Made by a program: the position numbers and the translations under genes
The notes under the pieces: generated by a model
Seen by the model: the letters and a program-made list of their open reading frames with translations, nothing else
What the model was told of the DNA's origin: nothing
Database searches by the model: none
Source: Pseudomonadota bacterium
Lineage (GTDB): Bacteria > Pseudomonadota > Gammaproteobacteria > Steroidobacterales > Steroidobacteraceae
Reading direction: 5' to 3'
Length of the DNA stretch: 64,000 nucleotides
Assembly: GCA_021779535.1 (NCBI GenBank)
Contig: JAJYAM010000002.1
Location: forward strand, 79,549-143,548
In this document: positions 27,477 through 35,303 of the stretch, piece after piece
Layout: each line of letters starts with the position of its first letter
How positions within the stretch are numbered: the stretch's first letter is position 1

Positions 27477-29351
27477 ATGTCGGTTGAACGCAACTCGGGT
27501 GGCCACACGGCGTTGCTGGCGCTGGGTGCGCTCGGCATCGTGTTCGGCGACATCGGCACGAGCCCGCTGTACGCGCTGGCCGGCTGTTTCACGGGCGCGC
27601 ATCTCGCGGTTTCGCCCGACAACGTCTTCGGCGTGTTGTCGCTGATCTTCTGGACGATCACGCTCGTCGTCCTGGTGAAGTACGTCCTGGTCGTCCTGAA
27701 CGCGGACAACAAGGGCGAGGGCGGCGTGCTCGCGCTGACCGCGCTCGTCGTGAACACCGACCGGGAGAGCCCGCGGAAGAAGGTGTACGCGATGCTCGGC
27801 ATTCTCGGGGCGGCGCTGTTCTTCGCGGATGGCGCGATCACGCCGGCGATTTCGGTGCTGAGCGCGGTCGAGGGCCTGCAGATCGCGGCGCCGGCGTCGC
27901 AAATACCGGTGCTGCCGATCACCCTGCTGGTGCTGATCGGCCTGTTCATGATCCAGAAGCACGGCACGGGCTCGGTCGGCAGGGTGTTCGGTCCGGTGAT
28001 GCTCGGCTGGTTCGTGGTGCTCGGCGTCATGGGCGCCTCCTGGATCGTGCGCGAACCGCGCGTGTTGCTCGCGATCAACCCGATCGACGCGCTGTCGCTG
28101 CTCGGTCAACATCGGTTCGAGTCGCTCGCGGTGATCGCCGGCGTGTTCCTGACCGTGACCGGCGGCGAGGCGCTGTACGCGGACATGGGGCACTTCGGGA
28201 AGAAGCCGATCCGCTACGCCTGGGTGACCGTCGCGATGCCCGCGTTGCTGCTGAACTATTTCGGGCAGGGCGCGATGCTGATCGAGCACCCGCAGGCGAT
28301 CAGCAACCCGTTCTATCTGATGGCGCCGTCGTGGGCGCTGCTTCCGCTCGTGCTGCTCGCGACCGCGGCCACCGTGATCGCGTCGCAGGCGGTGATCTCG
28401 GGCGTGTTCTCGGTGACCAGCACCGCGGTGAGCCTCGGGCTGCTCCCGCGTCTGCACATCGAGCATTCCTCCGCCGAGAACGTCGGGCAGATCTACGTGC
28501 CGACGATGAATTGGGTGCTGATGACCGCGGCGCTCGCGCTGATCGTCGGCTTCGGCAGCTCCGCGGCGCTCGCCGGCGCGTACGGACTCGCGGTCTCGGG
28601 CGCGATGACGATCGTGACGCCGCTCACGCTCAGCTTGATCAAGTCGCGCTACGGGCGCGAGAGCTGGCCGTTGCGCGCCGGGATCTCCTTGCTGTTCATC
28701 GTCGATCTGGCGTTCCTGCTCGCGAACCTCACGAAACTCGGGGAGGGCGGCTGGTTGCCGCTGTCGGCCGGATTGACGATCTACTGGCTGATGCAGACCT
28801 GGCAGCGGGGGCGGTCGAGCGTGTTGAGCCGGCTGCTGCGCGAACAGCAGCCGGTCCGCGACTTCCTCGACGACCTCAAGCGCGATCCGCCGGTGCGCGT
28901 CGCCGGGACGGCGATCTTCCTGGACGCCAAGGCGTCCGGCATCCCGCGCGCGCTGCTCAACAACATCAAGTTCAACCGGGTGATGCACGAGCGGGTCGTG
29001 CTGCTCACGATCGTCACGCGGGAGGAGCCCCGCATCCCGACCGCGAAGCGGCTCAACGTGACCGAGGTCGGCGCCGGCATCCTGCGGTTCGTCGCGCACT
29101 TCGGCTTCATGGAGTCGCCGAACATCGCCGAGATCCTGCGGCTCGCGGAGAGTCACGGCGTGCCGTACGAACCGGAAAAGACCACGTTCTTCCTGAGCCG
29201 GGAGGAACTGATCCCGGGGCGTCGATCGGACCTGCCGCCGCTGCGGCGCCGCGCGTTCATTCAAATGGCGCGCAACGCCCAGGTGGTCGCCGATTTCTAC
29301 GGGCTGCCGCCCGGGCGGGTCGTCGAGATCGGTACCCGCGTCGAGATCTGA
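27477..29351 (+). CDS. kup: Low-affinity potassium transporter Kup
   Basis: Kup/Trk-D, 624 residues, a proton-coupled K+ importer. About twelve membrane helices fill residues 10-450, with the family signature GIVFGDIGTSPLYAL in TM1, NADNKGEGGVLALTAL and FFADGAITPAISVLSAVEG, then a cytosolic C-terminal domain. The start MSVERNSGGH gives normal length. It runs convergent with rpiA, 15 bases apart. Confidence 0.95.
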   Translation: MSVERNSGGHTALLALGALGIVFGDIGTSPLYALAGCFTGAHLAVSPDNVFGVLSLIFWTITLVVLVKYVLVVLNADNKGEGGVLALTALVVNTDRESPRKKVYAMLGILGAALFFADGAITPAISVLSAVEGLQIAAPASQIPVLPITLLVLIGLFMIQKHGTGSVGRVFGPVMLGWFVVLGVMGASWIVREPRVLLAINPIDALSLLGQHRFESLAVIAGVFLTVTGGEALYADMGHFGKKPIRYAWVTVAMPALLLNYFGQGAMLIEHPQAISNPFYLMAPSWALLPLVLLATAATVIASQAVISGVFSVTSTAVSLGLLPRLHIEHSSAENVGQIYVPTMNWVLMTAALALIVGFGSSAALAGAYGLAVSGAMTIVTPLTLSLIKSRYGRESWPLRAGISLLFIVDLAFLLANLTKLGEGGWLPLSAGLTIYWLMQTWQRGRSSVLSRLLREQQPVRDFLDDLKRDPPVRVAGTAIFLDAKASGIPRALLNNIKFNRVMHERVVLLTIVTREEPRIPTAKRLNVTEVGAGILRFVAHFGFMESPNIAEILRLAESHGVPYEPEKTTFFLSREELIPGRRSDLPPLRRRAFIQMARNAQVVADFYGLPPGRVVEIGTRVEI

Positions 29352-29366
29352 CCGGCGTCCGGTCGT

Positions 29367-30035
29367 TCAGGGGCCGGAGATCGCGATCCGCCGGACGCCG
29401 CCGTCCCCCGCGATCACCAGCTCGTCGGCGCCCCGCTGCGCGAACAATCCGACCGTGACGACCCCCGCGATCGCGTCGATGCGGGCTTCGAGCGCCACCG
29501 GGTCCTCGATCCGCAGGTTGTGCACGTCGAGGATCACGTTGCCGTTGTCGGTCACGAACCCCTGGCGCCAGACCGGTTCGCCACCGAGGGCGACCACGCG
29601 ACGCGCGACGTAGGAGCGCGCCATCGGGATCACTTCGATCGGCAGCGGGAACGTGCCGAGCACGCCGACCAACTTCCGGTCGTCGATGACGCAGACGAAC
29701 CGGGCGGACGCGGCCGCGACGATCTTCTCGCGGGTCAGCGCCCCGCCACCACCCTTGATCAACGCCCCTTGCGGCGTCGCCTGATCGGCGCCGTCGACGT
29801 AGAGCGGCAGGTCGCCGGCGCTGTTCAAGTCGATCTCGGGTATGCCGGTCTCGCGCAGGCGCGCGGAGGTCGCGGCCGAACTGGAGACCGCGCCGCGCAC
29901 GCGCACGCGACTCGCCCCGAGCGCGCCGATGAACTCGTCGACGGTCGAGCCGGTGCCGATACCGAGGACCATGTCGTCCTCGACGTAACGCAGTGCCGCT
30001 TCGGCCGCCGCCCGCTTCTTCGCGCGTGTGTCCAT
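29367..30035 (-). CDS. rpiA: Ribose-5-phosphate isomerase A
   Basis: RpiA, 222 residues, interconverts ribose 5-phosphate and ribulose 5-phosphate; with rpe at 24 kb it supplies the non-oxidative pentose phosphate pathway. Motifs: [34 protein letters not shown] and the C-terminal [17 protein letters not shown] 30035 has GAGGA 10 bases upstream. It lies behind the lysine-rich small gene and its terminator. Confidence 0.95.
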   Translation of the reverse strand: MDTRAKKRAAAEAALRYVEDDMVLGIGTGSTVDEFIGALGASRVRVRGAVSSSAATSARLRETGIPEIDLNSAGDLPLYVDGADQATPQGALIKGGGGALTREKIVAAASARFVCVIDDRKLVGVLGTFPLPIEVIPMARSYVARRVVALGGEPVWRQGFVTDNGNVILDVHNLRIEDPVALEARIDAIAGVVTVGLFAQRGADELVIAGDGGVRRIAISGP

Positions 30036-30049
30036 GATTTTCCGATCCT

Positions 30050-30085
30050 CAGAAACGACTGTGCCCGCTTTCGCGGGCACAGTCG
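30050..30085 (-). terminator. Intrinsic terminator after the lysine-rich small gene
   Basis: A perfect 13-base stem (30056-30068 with 30073-30085) closed on the minus strand by a GAAA tetraloop, followed by the short tract TTTCT. It begins 15 bases after the stop of the 21-residue gene and separates it from rpiA. The T tract is short, so termination may be partial, letting some transcripts continue into rpiA. Confidence 0.7.
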
Positions 30086-30100
30086 GTTCGATTCGAAGGC

Positions 30101-30166
30101 TTACTTCTTCTTGGCGGCCTTCTTCTTGGCTACCTTTTTCTTCGCCTTCTTTGCTTTCGCTGCCAT
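30101..30166 (-). CDS. 21-residue lysine/alanine-rich protein
   Basis: A tiny gene of 22 codons. The product has 12 Lys, 7 Ala, 1 Val and the initiator Met, in the pattern [16 protein letters not shown], like the tail of histone H1 or of AlgP/Hc1-type nucleoid proteins. Support for expression is unusually good: a near-consensus promoter at 30203-30230, GGAG about eight bases before ATG 30166, and a stem-loop terminator just downstream. Both AAA and AAG are used. It could bind DNA, RNA or ribosomes. No family assigned; homologues this short are rarely annotated. Confidence 0.7.
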   Translation of the reverse strand: MAAKAKKAKKKVAKKKAAKKK

Positions 30167-30202
30167 GTTGAAAACTCCGTTGTCGGGTTAGTCCGGGGAC
30201 CG

Positions 30203-30230
30203 AGTATATACACGAATCATCAAAATTCAA
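30203..30230 (-). promoter_or_regulatory. Strong sigma-70-type promoter of the lysine-rich gene
   Basis: On the minus strand TTGAAT (30225-30230) and TATACT (30203-30208) are 16 bases apart in a very AT-rich spot. Transcription would begin near 30196 and give a 30-base leader with a ribosome-binding site. This is the best matching -35/-10 pair I found, together with that of the zapB-like gene. Confidence 0.75.
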
Positions 30231-30278
30231 GCAATACGTCACATCGAACCCGCGACGATGTGGTAGTCGAGCTCGCGT

Positions 30279-30743
30279 TCACTCGAGCGAGAGGATGAAG
30301 TCCCACTGCGTTTTCGTCACCGGCGTCACCGACAATCGGTTGCCTCGTCTCAGGATCAACAGGTCCTCGAGTTCACCGCGCGCGTACCGGCGCAGCTCCT
30401 GCAGCGTGATCAGCCGCGCGAGCTTGCGGACGAGACGCACGTCGACGGCGTACCAGCGCGGCGCGTCGGACGTGCCGATCGGATCGTAGTGGGCGTCCTT
30501 CGGATCGAACGCGGTCGGATCCGGATACGCTTCCCGGGCCACCTCGACGATTCCGGCGATGCCCGGCTCGGCGCAGCCGGAGTGGTAGAAGAACGCTCGA
30601 TCGCCCTTGCGGAATTCGTCGCGAAGCATGTTGCGTGCCTGGAAGTTGCGCACGCCGTCCCACGCGGTGACCTTGCGCGGCCGTGCGGCAAGGTCGTCGA
30701 TCCCGAAGGTCTCCGGCTCGGATTTCATCAGCCAGTGATTCAT
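30279..30743 (-). CDS. EVE-domain protein (PUA-like, thymocyte nuclear protein 1 type)
   Basis: A 154-residue EVE protein, a PUA-related fold that recognises modified bases in DNA or RNA. It has the family pattern HWLMKSEPETFGIDDL, WDGVRNFQARNMLR, FYHSGCAEPGIAGIVEV and PRWYAVDVRLV. Its ATG overlaps the fau stop (ATGA), which puts it at the end of the zapB-zapA-6S-fau unit. In bacteria stand-alone EVE proteins are thought to bind modified tRNA or DNA, but the role is not settled. Confidence 0.92.
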   Translation of the reverse strand: MNHWLMKSEPETFGIDDLAARPRKVTAWDGVRNFQARNMLRDEFRKGDRAFFYHSGCAEPGIAGIVEVAREAYPDPTAFDPKDAHYDPIGTSDAPRWYAVDVRLVRKLARLITLQELRRYARGELEDLLILRRGNRLSVTPVTKTQWDFILSLE

Positions 30744-31336
30744 CGGCGCGCCGCCGCGAACGTGGTCAACCCGCTCTCGGTCGCGAGCCCATCGAGCCGC
30801 AGATCCCACCGGTCGGCGGAGATCGCCTCGATCCGCTGGCAATCGAATGCGATGCCGATCAAACGCGGTCCGTGCCAGGTCCGCCGCCGTGCGCGGAACG
30901 CGAACGCGCGATCGTAATACCCGCCACCCATCCCGAGCCGGTGCCCGTGACGGTCGACCCCGACCACGGGAACGATGACGAGGTTCAGCCAGCGGGCGCC
31001 GACCGGTCGGCCGGAGCGGCGGGGCTCGGGGATCCCGTACGCGCCCGGGCGCATGCGCCCCACGAGCGGATAGAAGCGCAGCGCCCGCCGGCGCTGGTCC
31101 GCGACGACCGGCAGGAACAGGCGCACGCCGCGCCGCCGGGCGCTCGCGACCAGCCGCGCGGTGTCGATCTCGCTGTGCATCGGCACGTAGATCGCGACCG
31201 TCGTACCGGCGGCGAACCGATGCAAGCGGGTGATTGCGAGCGCAGCCGCGCGTGAGCGCGCCGCACGTTCCTCGGAGGACAGCGCGCGCCGCCGCGCGCG
31301 CAATTCGGTGCGCAAGGCCGTTTTGCCGGTCTTCAT
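30740..31336 (-). CDS. fau: 5-formyltetrahydrofolate cyclo-ligase
   Basis: Fau/YgfA, 198 residues, converts 5-formyl-THF to 5,10-methenyl-THF with ATP. Conserved segments: RTELRARRRALSSEERAARS, VAIYVPMHSEIDT, LVIVPVVGVDRHGHRLGMGGGYYDR and LIGIAFDCQRIE. ATG 31336 is used; the frame runs further upstream but through the 6S RNA. The position downstream of 6S RNA and zapA is conserved across gammaproteobacteria. Confidence 0.95.
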   Translation of the reverse strand: MKTGKTALRTELRARRRALSSEERAARSRAAALAITRLHRFAAGTTVAIYVPMHSEIDTARLVASARRRGVRLFLPVVADQRRRALRFYPLVGRMRPGAYGIPEPRRSGRPVGARWLNLVIVPVVGVDRHGHRLGMGGGYYDRAFAFRARRRTWHGPRLIGIAFDCQRIEAISADRWDLRLDGLATESGLTTFAAARR

Positions 31337-31359
31337 CGTCTCGCGGTCTGTGGAATGGA

Positions 31360-31551
31360 TGGCGCCACCCGCCTGTGCCGTCTTGGACCGTTGCTCCCGA
31401 CCTGAGCAACAGGTGGGACCGTCTGAGGCAATTAAGGCTTTCCGCTCTGGGCGGACTTGCACAATGTTGCCCGCAAGACTCAAGTCCCTGGGGTTTACAA
31501 ATTAGGGTCGAGAGGTAACCCGATCCGCATCGAACACCGCAGGCGGCGCCA
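31360..31551 (-). ncRNA. ssrS: 6S RNA
   Basis: The gap between zapA and fau is the standard place of ssrS. On the minus strand the ends pair: TGGCGCC (from 31551) with GGCGCCA (to 31360), then GCCTG with CAGGC, giving a closing stem and a length of about 192, against 184 in E. coli. The AAGCCTTAA element and the TGTTCG near the 5' arm match the E. coli RNA. 6S binds the sigma-70 holoenzyme as an open-promoter mimic in stationary phase. Ends are estimates. It may be processed from the zapB-zapA transcript, as no separate promoter is clear. Confidence 0.75.
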
Positions 31552-31577
31552 AACCTTTAACTCGGGAGAAGGCCGGC

Positions 31578-31892
31578 TCAAAGCTCGAGCTGCTGGCCCT
31601 TCTCCAATGCCGACTCTACCCGCTCGCGCAGGATACGCAAGCGTCCGCCGACCTCGCTCTCCAGGTGCGTGTCGCTTTGGCGGATCCGCAGCAGCTCGTT
31701 CGCCATGTTCAAGGCCGCGATCACCGCGATGCGGTCGAGGCCGATCACCTTGCCGCCATCGCGGATCTCGCGCATCCGCGCGTTCAGGAATTCCGCCGAA
31801 TCCAGCAGCGCTGCGCGCTCCTCGGGGGGGCAGCTGATCTGGTATTCCTTCTCGAGGATCCGGACCGTGACCCGGGCGGACGTGTCGCTCAT
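31578..31892 (-). CDS. zapA: Cell division protein ZapA
   Basis: ZapA, 104 residues, bundles FtsZ filaments at midcell. It has the N-terminal VTVRILEKEYQISCPPEERAAL core and a C-terminal coiled coil (RLRILRERVESALEK). ATG 31892 overlaps the stop of the upstream coiled-coil gene (ATGA), so the two are coupled. 6S RNA follows. Confidence 0.95.
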   Translation of the reverse strand: MSDTSARVTVRILEKEYQISCPPEERAALLDSAEFLNARMREIRDGGKVIGLDRIAVIAALNMANELLRIRQSDTHLESEVGGRLRILRERVESALEKGQQLEL

Positions 31893-32119
31893 TGCTGTTC
31901 CATGGATTTCAGCCGTCCGATCATCGCTTCGACCCGGGCGCGCACCTGCTCGTTCTTCTGCAGCAGGCTTGCGCGTTCGCTGGTGAGCGCCTCCTGGCGC
32001 TGTCGCAGCGCGCGATTCTCTTCCTTGATCTGACCCACCGTCGCGATCAAGTCGTCCAAGCGCTTCTCGAGCCGCTTGAGCTCGAGTTCGACGGCGGATT
32101 TCGCTGCTGGTTCGCCCAT
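31889..32119 (-). CDS. ZapB-like coiled-coil protein (TIGR02449 type)
   Basis: A 76-residue protein that is nearly all coiled coil (ELELKRLEKRLDDLIATVGQ, ENRALRQRQEALTSE, LLQKNEQVRARVEAMIG). Such small proteins sit directly before zapA in many gammaproteobacteria and are annotated as TIGR02449 or ZapB-like; a division role with ZapA is inferred from that linkage. ATG 32119 comes nine bases after a TATATT -10 box, so its mRNA is predicted to have almost no leader. Confidence 0.88.
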   Translation of the reverse strand: MGEPAAKSAVELELKRLEKRLDDLIATVGQIKEENRALRQRQEALTSERASLLQKNEQVRARVEAMIGRLKSMEQQ

Positions 32120-32127
32120 GGACAGGG

Positions 32128-32156
32128 AATATAGAGCCCAGCCCACCGCATTGCAA
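32128..32156 (-). promoter_or_regulatory. Promoter of the zapB-like/zapA/6S/fau unit
   Basis: TTGCAA (32151-32156) and TATATT (32128-32133) on the minus strand are spaced by 17 bases. The predicted start at about 32121 is two bases before the ATG at 32119. TTGCAA is its own reverse complement, so it could in principle be read in both directions between this unit and ygfB. Confidence 0.65.
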
Positions 32157-32179
32157 AGGGCGCGACGCACGCCATTTGA

Positions 32180-32185
32180 TATCAT
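32180..32185 (+). promoter_or_regulatory. -10-like element of ygfB (predicted leaderless start)
   Basis: TATCAT, five of six matches to the -10 consensus, ends seven bases before the ygfB ATG at 32192, so transcription would begin at the A of the start codon. No ribosome-binding site is present between them. Confidence 0.45.
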
Positions 32186-32191
32186 GCGGCC

Positions 32192-32755
32192 ATGGTCTCG
32201 GGCATCCGCTTCAAAGACTTCGAGGACGTTCTCGCGGCGGCGGGCAGCCACGCCGACGCGGCCGAGGCCCATGGGTCCTTGTGCGGCGCATTGTGCGCGA
32301 CGTCGCCGTTCCGGATCGAGGACTGGGTCAACGAGATCCTGCCCGACCGCTCGTCGCTGTCGCCGGAAGACGTGGCGACGATCGAGCGGGTATTCAGCGC
32401 GACCGCCGCGGCGTTCGGCGACCTGGGGATGGCGTTCGCGCCGCTGCTACCCGACGACGAGCAGCCGTTGACGGGCCGGGCGAACGCGCTGGGGCTGTGG
32501 TGCACGGGCTTCCTGTACGGACTCGGCGCCGGCCGGATCGCCGACTTCGACGGCTTGTCCGGCCACGTCGGCGAGATCGTCCGGGATTTCACCGAGATCG
32601 CCCGCGCGAGCGGCGACGACGCCGACGGCGACGAGGCGAACGAGCAGGCGTACGCGGAACTGGTGGAGTTCATCCGGGTCGCGGCGCAGGTGGTGTTCGA
32701 AGAGCTGCATCCGCTGCGGGCGCAGGTGTTTTCGCCGGGCCTGCAACTGCACTGA
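32192..32755 (+). CDS. ygfB: UPF0149 family protein YgfB
   Basis: YgfB, 187 residues, an all-alpha UPF0149 protein. In Pseudomonas aeruginosa YgfB affects ampDh3 expression and beta-lactam tolerance. Family residues: EAHGSLCGALCA near the N terminus and GLWCTGFLYGLGAG in the middle. It starts the ygfB-pepP-ubiH-ubiI unit, divergent from the zapB-like gene, as in E. coli. Confidence 0.93.
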   Translation: MVSGIRFKDFEDVLAAAGSHADAAEAHGSLCGALCATSPFRIEDWVNEILPDRSSLSPEDVATIERVFSATAAAFGDLGMAFAPLLPDDEQPLTGRANALGLWCTGFLYGLGAGRIADFDGLSGHVGEIVRDFTEIARASGDDADGDEANEQAYAELVEFIRVAAQVVFEELHPLRAQVFSPGLQLH

Positions 32756-32772
32756 GCGAAGCGTCTTCCGGC

Positions 32773-34077
32773 GTGGATCGCAAGGAATTCAGCCGCCGCC
32801 GCGCGCAACTGATGCGCTCGCTTGGTCGCGACGCGATCGCGATCCTGCCGGCCGCGCCGGTGCGCATCCGCAACGGCGACATCGAGTACGCGTACCGGCA
32901 GGACAGCTATTTCCATTACCTGACCGGCTTTGCGGAGCCCGAGGCGGTCGCGGTGCTCGCGCCGGGCCGGGCGCAGGGCGAGTACCTGCTGTTCGTTCGG
33001 GACCGGGACCATGAACGCGAGGATTGGGACGGGCCACGCGCCGGACCGGAAGGCGCCGTGGACGACTACGGTGCGGACGACGCGTTCCCGATCGCGGACA
33101 TCGACGAGATCCTCTTCGGCCTGATGGAAGGGCGCCCGAAGATCTACTACACGATGGGCATCAACGAGGAATTCGATCCGCGCGTCCTCGGCTGGGTCAA
33201 TGCGCTGCGGGTCGAGGCGCGCCATGGGACCTGCGCGCCGCAGGAAATCGCCGCGCTGTCGCACCTGATCGACGATCTGCGCCTGTTCAAGAGCCGCGGG
33301 GAACTCGCCGCGCTGCGCCGGGCGGCCGAGATCACGGTCGGCGGCCACCGGCGCGCGATGCGCTGCACGCGCCCCGGCGTCACCGAATACGAGATCGCCG
33401 CCGAGCTCGGCCACGAGTTCCAGCGCCACAACGCCGTACACGCCTATCATCCGGTGATCGGCGGCGGCGCGAACGCCTGTATCCTGCACTATCGCAACAA
33501 CGATCAGGTGCTGCGCGACGGAGGCCTGCTGCTGGTCGACGCCGGCTGCGAATTCGACTGCTATGCGGCCGACGTGACGCGCACCTTCCCGATCGGCGGG
33601 CGCTTCACGCCGGCGCAACGGGCCGTGTACGAGGTCGTGCTGCGGGCGCAGGCGGCGGCCATCGACAAGGCCCGCCCCGGCAACGATTGGAACGACCCGC
33701 ACGAGGCGGCGGTGCGCACGATCACGCACGGGCTCGTCGAGATCGGTTTGCTGAAGGGCCGTCCGGCCCGGCTGATCAAGGAAGGCGCGTATCGGGAGTT
33801 CTTCGGACACCGCACCGGTCATTGGCTCGGCCTCGACGTCCACGACGTCGGCGACTACAAAGTCGGCGGCGAGTGGCGTCTGCTGGAACCCGGGATGGTC
33901 ATCACGGTCGAACCTGGCATCTATGTGCGCCCGTCCCCGAAGGTCCCGAAGGAGTTCTGGAACATCGGCGTGCGCATCGAGGACGATCTTTGGATCGGCG
34001 CGGCGGGCCCGGAGGTGTTGACGTCCGCTCTCGAGAAGGACCCGGACGCCGTGGAGCGCCTGGTGCAGTCGTCATGA
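32773..34077 (+). CDS. pepP: Xaa-Pro aminopeptidase
   Basis: PepP (aminopeptidase P), 434 residues, a dimanganese pita-bread enzyme that cleaves the N-terminal residue before proline. Metal ligands are in LLVDAGCEFDCYAADVTRTF (two Asp), GHRTGHWLGLDVHD (His), TVEPGIY (Glu) and VRIEDD (Glu). It starts at GTG 32773 with family sequence EFSRRRAQLM. The stop overlaps the ubiH ATG. Confidence 0.95.
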   Translation: MDRKEFSRRRAQLMRSLGRDAIAILPAAPVRIRNGDIEYAYRQDSYFHYLTGFAEPEAVAVLAPGRAQGEYLLFVRDRDHEREDWDGPRAGPEGAVDDYGADDAFPIADIDEILFGLMEGRPKIYYTMGINEEFDPRVLGWVNALRVEARHGTCAPQEIAALSHLIDDLRLFKSRGELAALRRAAEITVGGHRRAMRCTRPGVTEYEIAAELGHEFQRHNAVHAYHPVIGGGANACILHYRNNDQVLRDGGLLLVDAGCEFDCYAADVTRTFPIGGRFTPAQRAVYEVVLRAQAAAIDKARPGNDWNDPHEAAVRTITHGLVEIGLLKGRPARLIKEGAYREFFGHRTGHWLGLDVHDVGDYKVGGEWRLLEPGMVITVEPGIYVRPSPKVPKEFWNIGVRIEDDLWIGAAGPEVLTSALEKDPDAVERLVQSS

Positions 34078-35303
34078 CCCGGAAAGTCGACATCGCGATC
34101 GTCGGCGGCGGCATGGTTGGCGCAAGCCTCGCCGCCGCACTGCTACCGCTCGAGCTGTCCGTGGCGTTGATCGAGGCGGTGCCGTACGACGGTGCTGCGC
34201 AACCGAGCTTCGACGAGCGGACGACCGCGCTGTCGAACGGCAGCCGGAGGATCCTCGCGGCGATCGGAGTCTGGGCCGACGTCGAGGCGGCGGCGATGCC
34301 GATCCGCAAGATCCACGTGTCGGACCGGGGCCGGTTCGGCTTCGCCCGTATCGATTCGGCCGAGCTCGGCCTCGCCGCGCTCGGCTACGTCGTCCCGAAT
34401 CGCGCGCTCGGCGCCGCGCTGTGGAAGTCGATCGAGCGCGGCCCGTCGCCGCACGTGTACTGCCCCGCGAAGCTCGAGACCGTGGTCTGCACGCCCGATG
34501 CGGTGGAGTTGCGGCTGGCGACCGGGGACGGCGCGCAGACGCGGATCGAGGCGCAGCTCGTGGTCGCCGCCGACGGTGCGCATTCGGCGGTGCGCAAGGC
34601 GGCCGGCATCGGCATCGAGACCCGCGACTACGATCAGAGCGCGATCATCACCACCGTGCTGCCGCAGCGCTACCACGATCAGGTCGCCTACGAGCGGTTC
34701 ACCGAATCGGGACCGCTCGCGCTGCTGCCGCTCGCCGACGGGCGTTGCACGCTGGTGCTGACCGTGCGCCGCGCCGCGGTCGAGTCGCTGCTCGGCGCGT
34801 CCGACGCGGAGTTCCTCCGGGAAGTGCAGGATCGGTTCGGGTTCCGGCTCGGACGCTTCCTCAAGGTCGGACACCGCGTCGCCTATCCGCTCGCGCTCAC
34901 GCAGGCGCGCGCGACCAGCGGTGCGCGCTGCGCGATCGTCGGCAACGCCGCACAGAGCCTGCACCCGGTCGCGGGCATGGGGTTCAACCTCGGCCTGCGC
35001 GACGTCGCGACCCTCGCCGAGCTCGTCGCGCAGCGGGACGGCGCGGATCGTCGCGATTTCGGCGGGCCCGAGCTCCTCGCGAGCTACGACGCGTGGCGGC
35101 GCAGCGACCGCCGCGCGATCACCCGGTTCACCGACGGCCTGGTCCGGCTGTTCGCGAATCCGTTGCCGGTCGTCCGACAGGCGCGCAATCTCGGTCTGCT
35201 GGCCTTCGACCTCCTGCCGCCGGCGAAGCGCGCGCTGTCCGCGCTCAGCACCGGCGCGCTCGGGCGGGTGCCGAAACTCGCGCGCGGGGTCGCGTTGCGA
35301 TGA
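34074..35303 (+). CDS. ubiH: 2-octaprenyl-6-methoxyphenol hydroxylase UbiH
   Basis: UbiH, 409 residues, an FAD monooxygenase adding the C1 hydroxyl in ubiquinone synthesis. The dinucleotide fold is IVGGGMVGASLA, the second FAD motif is IVGNAAQSLHPVAGMGFNLG, where the Asn of GNAAQ distinguishes UbiH from UbiI. Translationally coupled to pepP upstream and to the next hydroxylase downstream. Confidence 0.95.
   Translation: MTRKVDIAIVGGGMVGASLAAALLPLELSVALIEAVPYDGAAQPSFDERTTALSNGSRRILAAIGVWADVEAAAMPIRKIHVSDRGRFGFARIDSAELGLAALGYVVPNRALGAALWKSIERGPSPHVYCPAKLETVVCTPDAVELRLATGDGAQTRIEAQLVVAADGAHSAVRKAAGIGIETRDYDQSAIITTVLPQRYHDQVAYERFTESGPLALLPLADGRCTLVLTVRRAAVESLLGASDAEFLREVQDRFGFRLGRFLKVGHRVAYPLALTQARATSGARCAIVGNAAQSLHPVAGMGFNLGLRDVATLAELVAQRDGADRRDFGGPELLASYDAWRRSDRRAITRFTDGLVRLFANPLPVVRQARNLGLLAFDLLPPAKRALSALSTGALGRVPKLARGVALR

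Noticed and set aside
32151-32156. TTGCAA as -35 for ygfB in the plus direction
   Set aside because: The nearest -10 (TATCAT at 32180) is 23 bases away, too far for sigma-70; it fits the zapB-like gene on the other strand at 17 bases.
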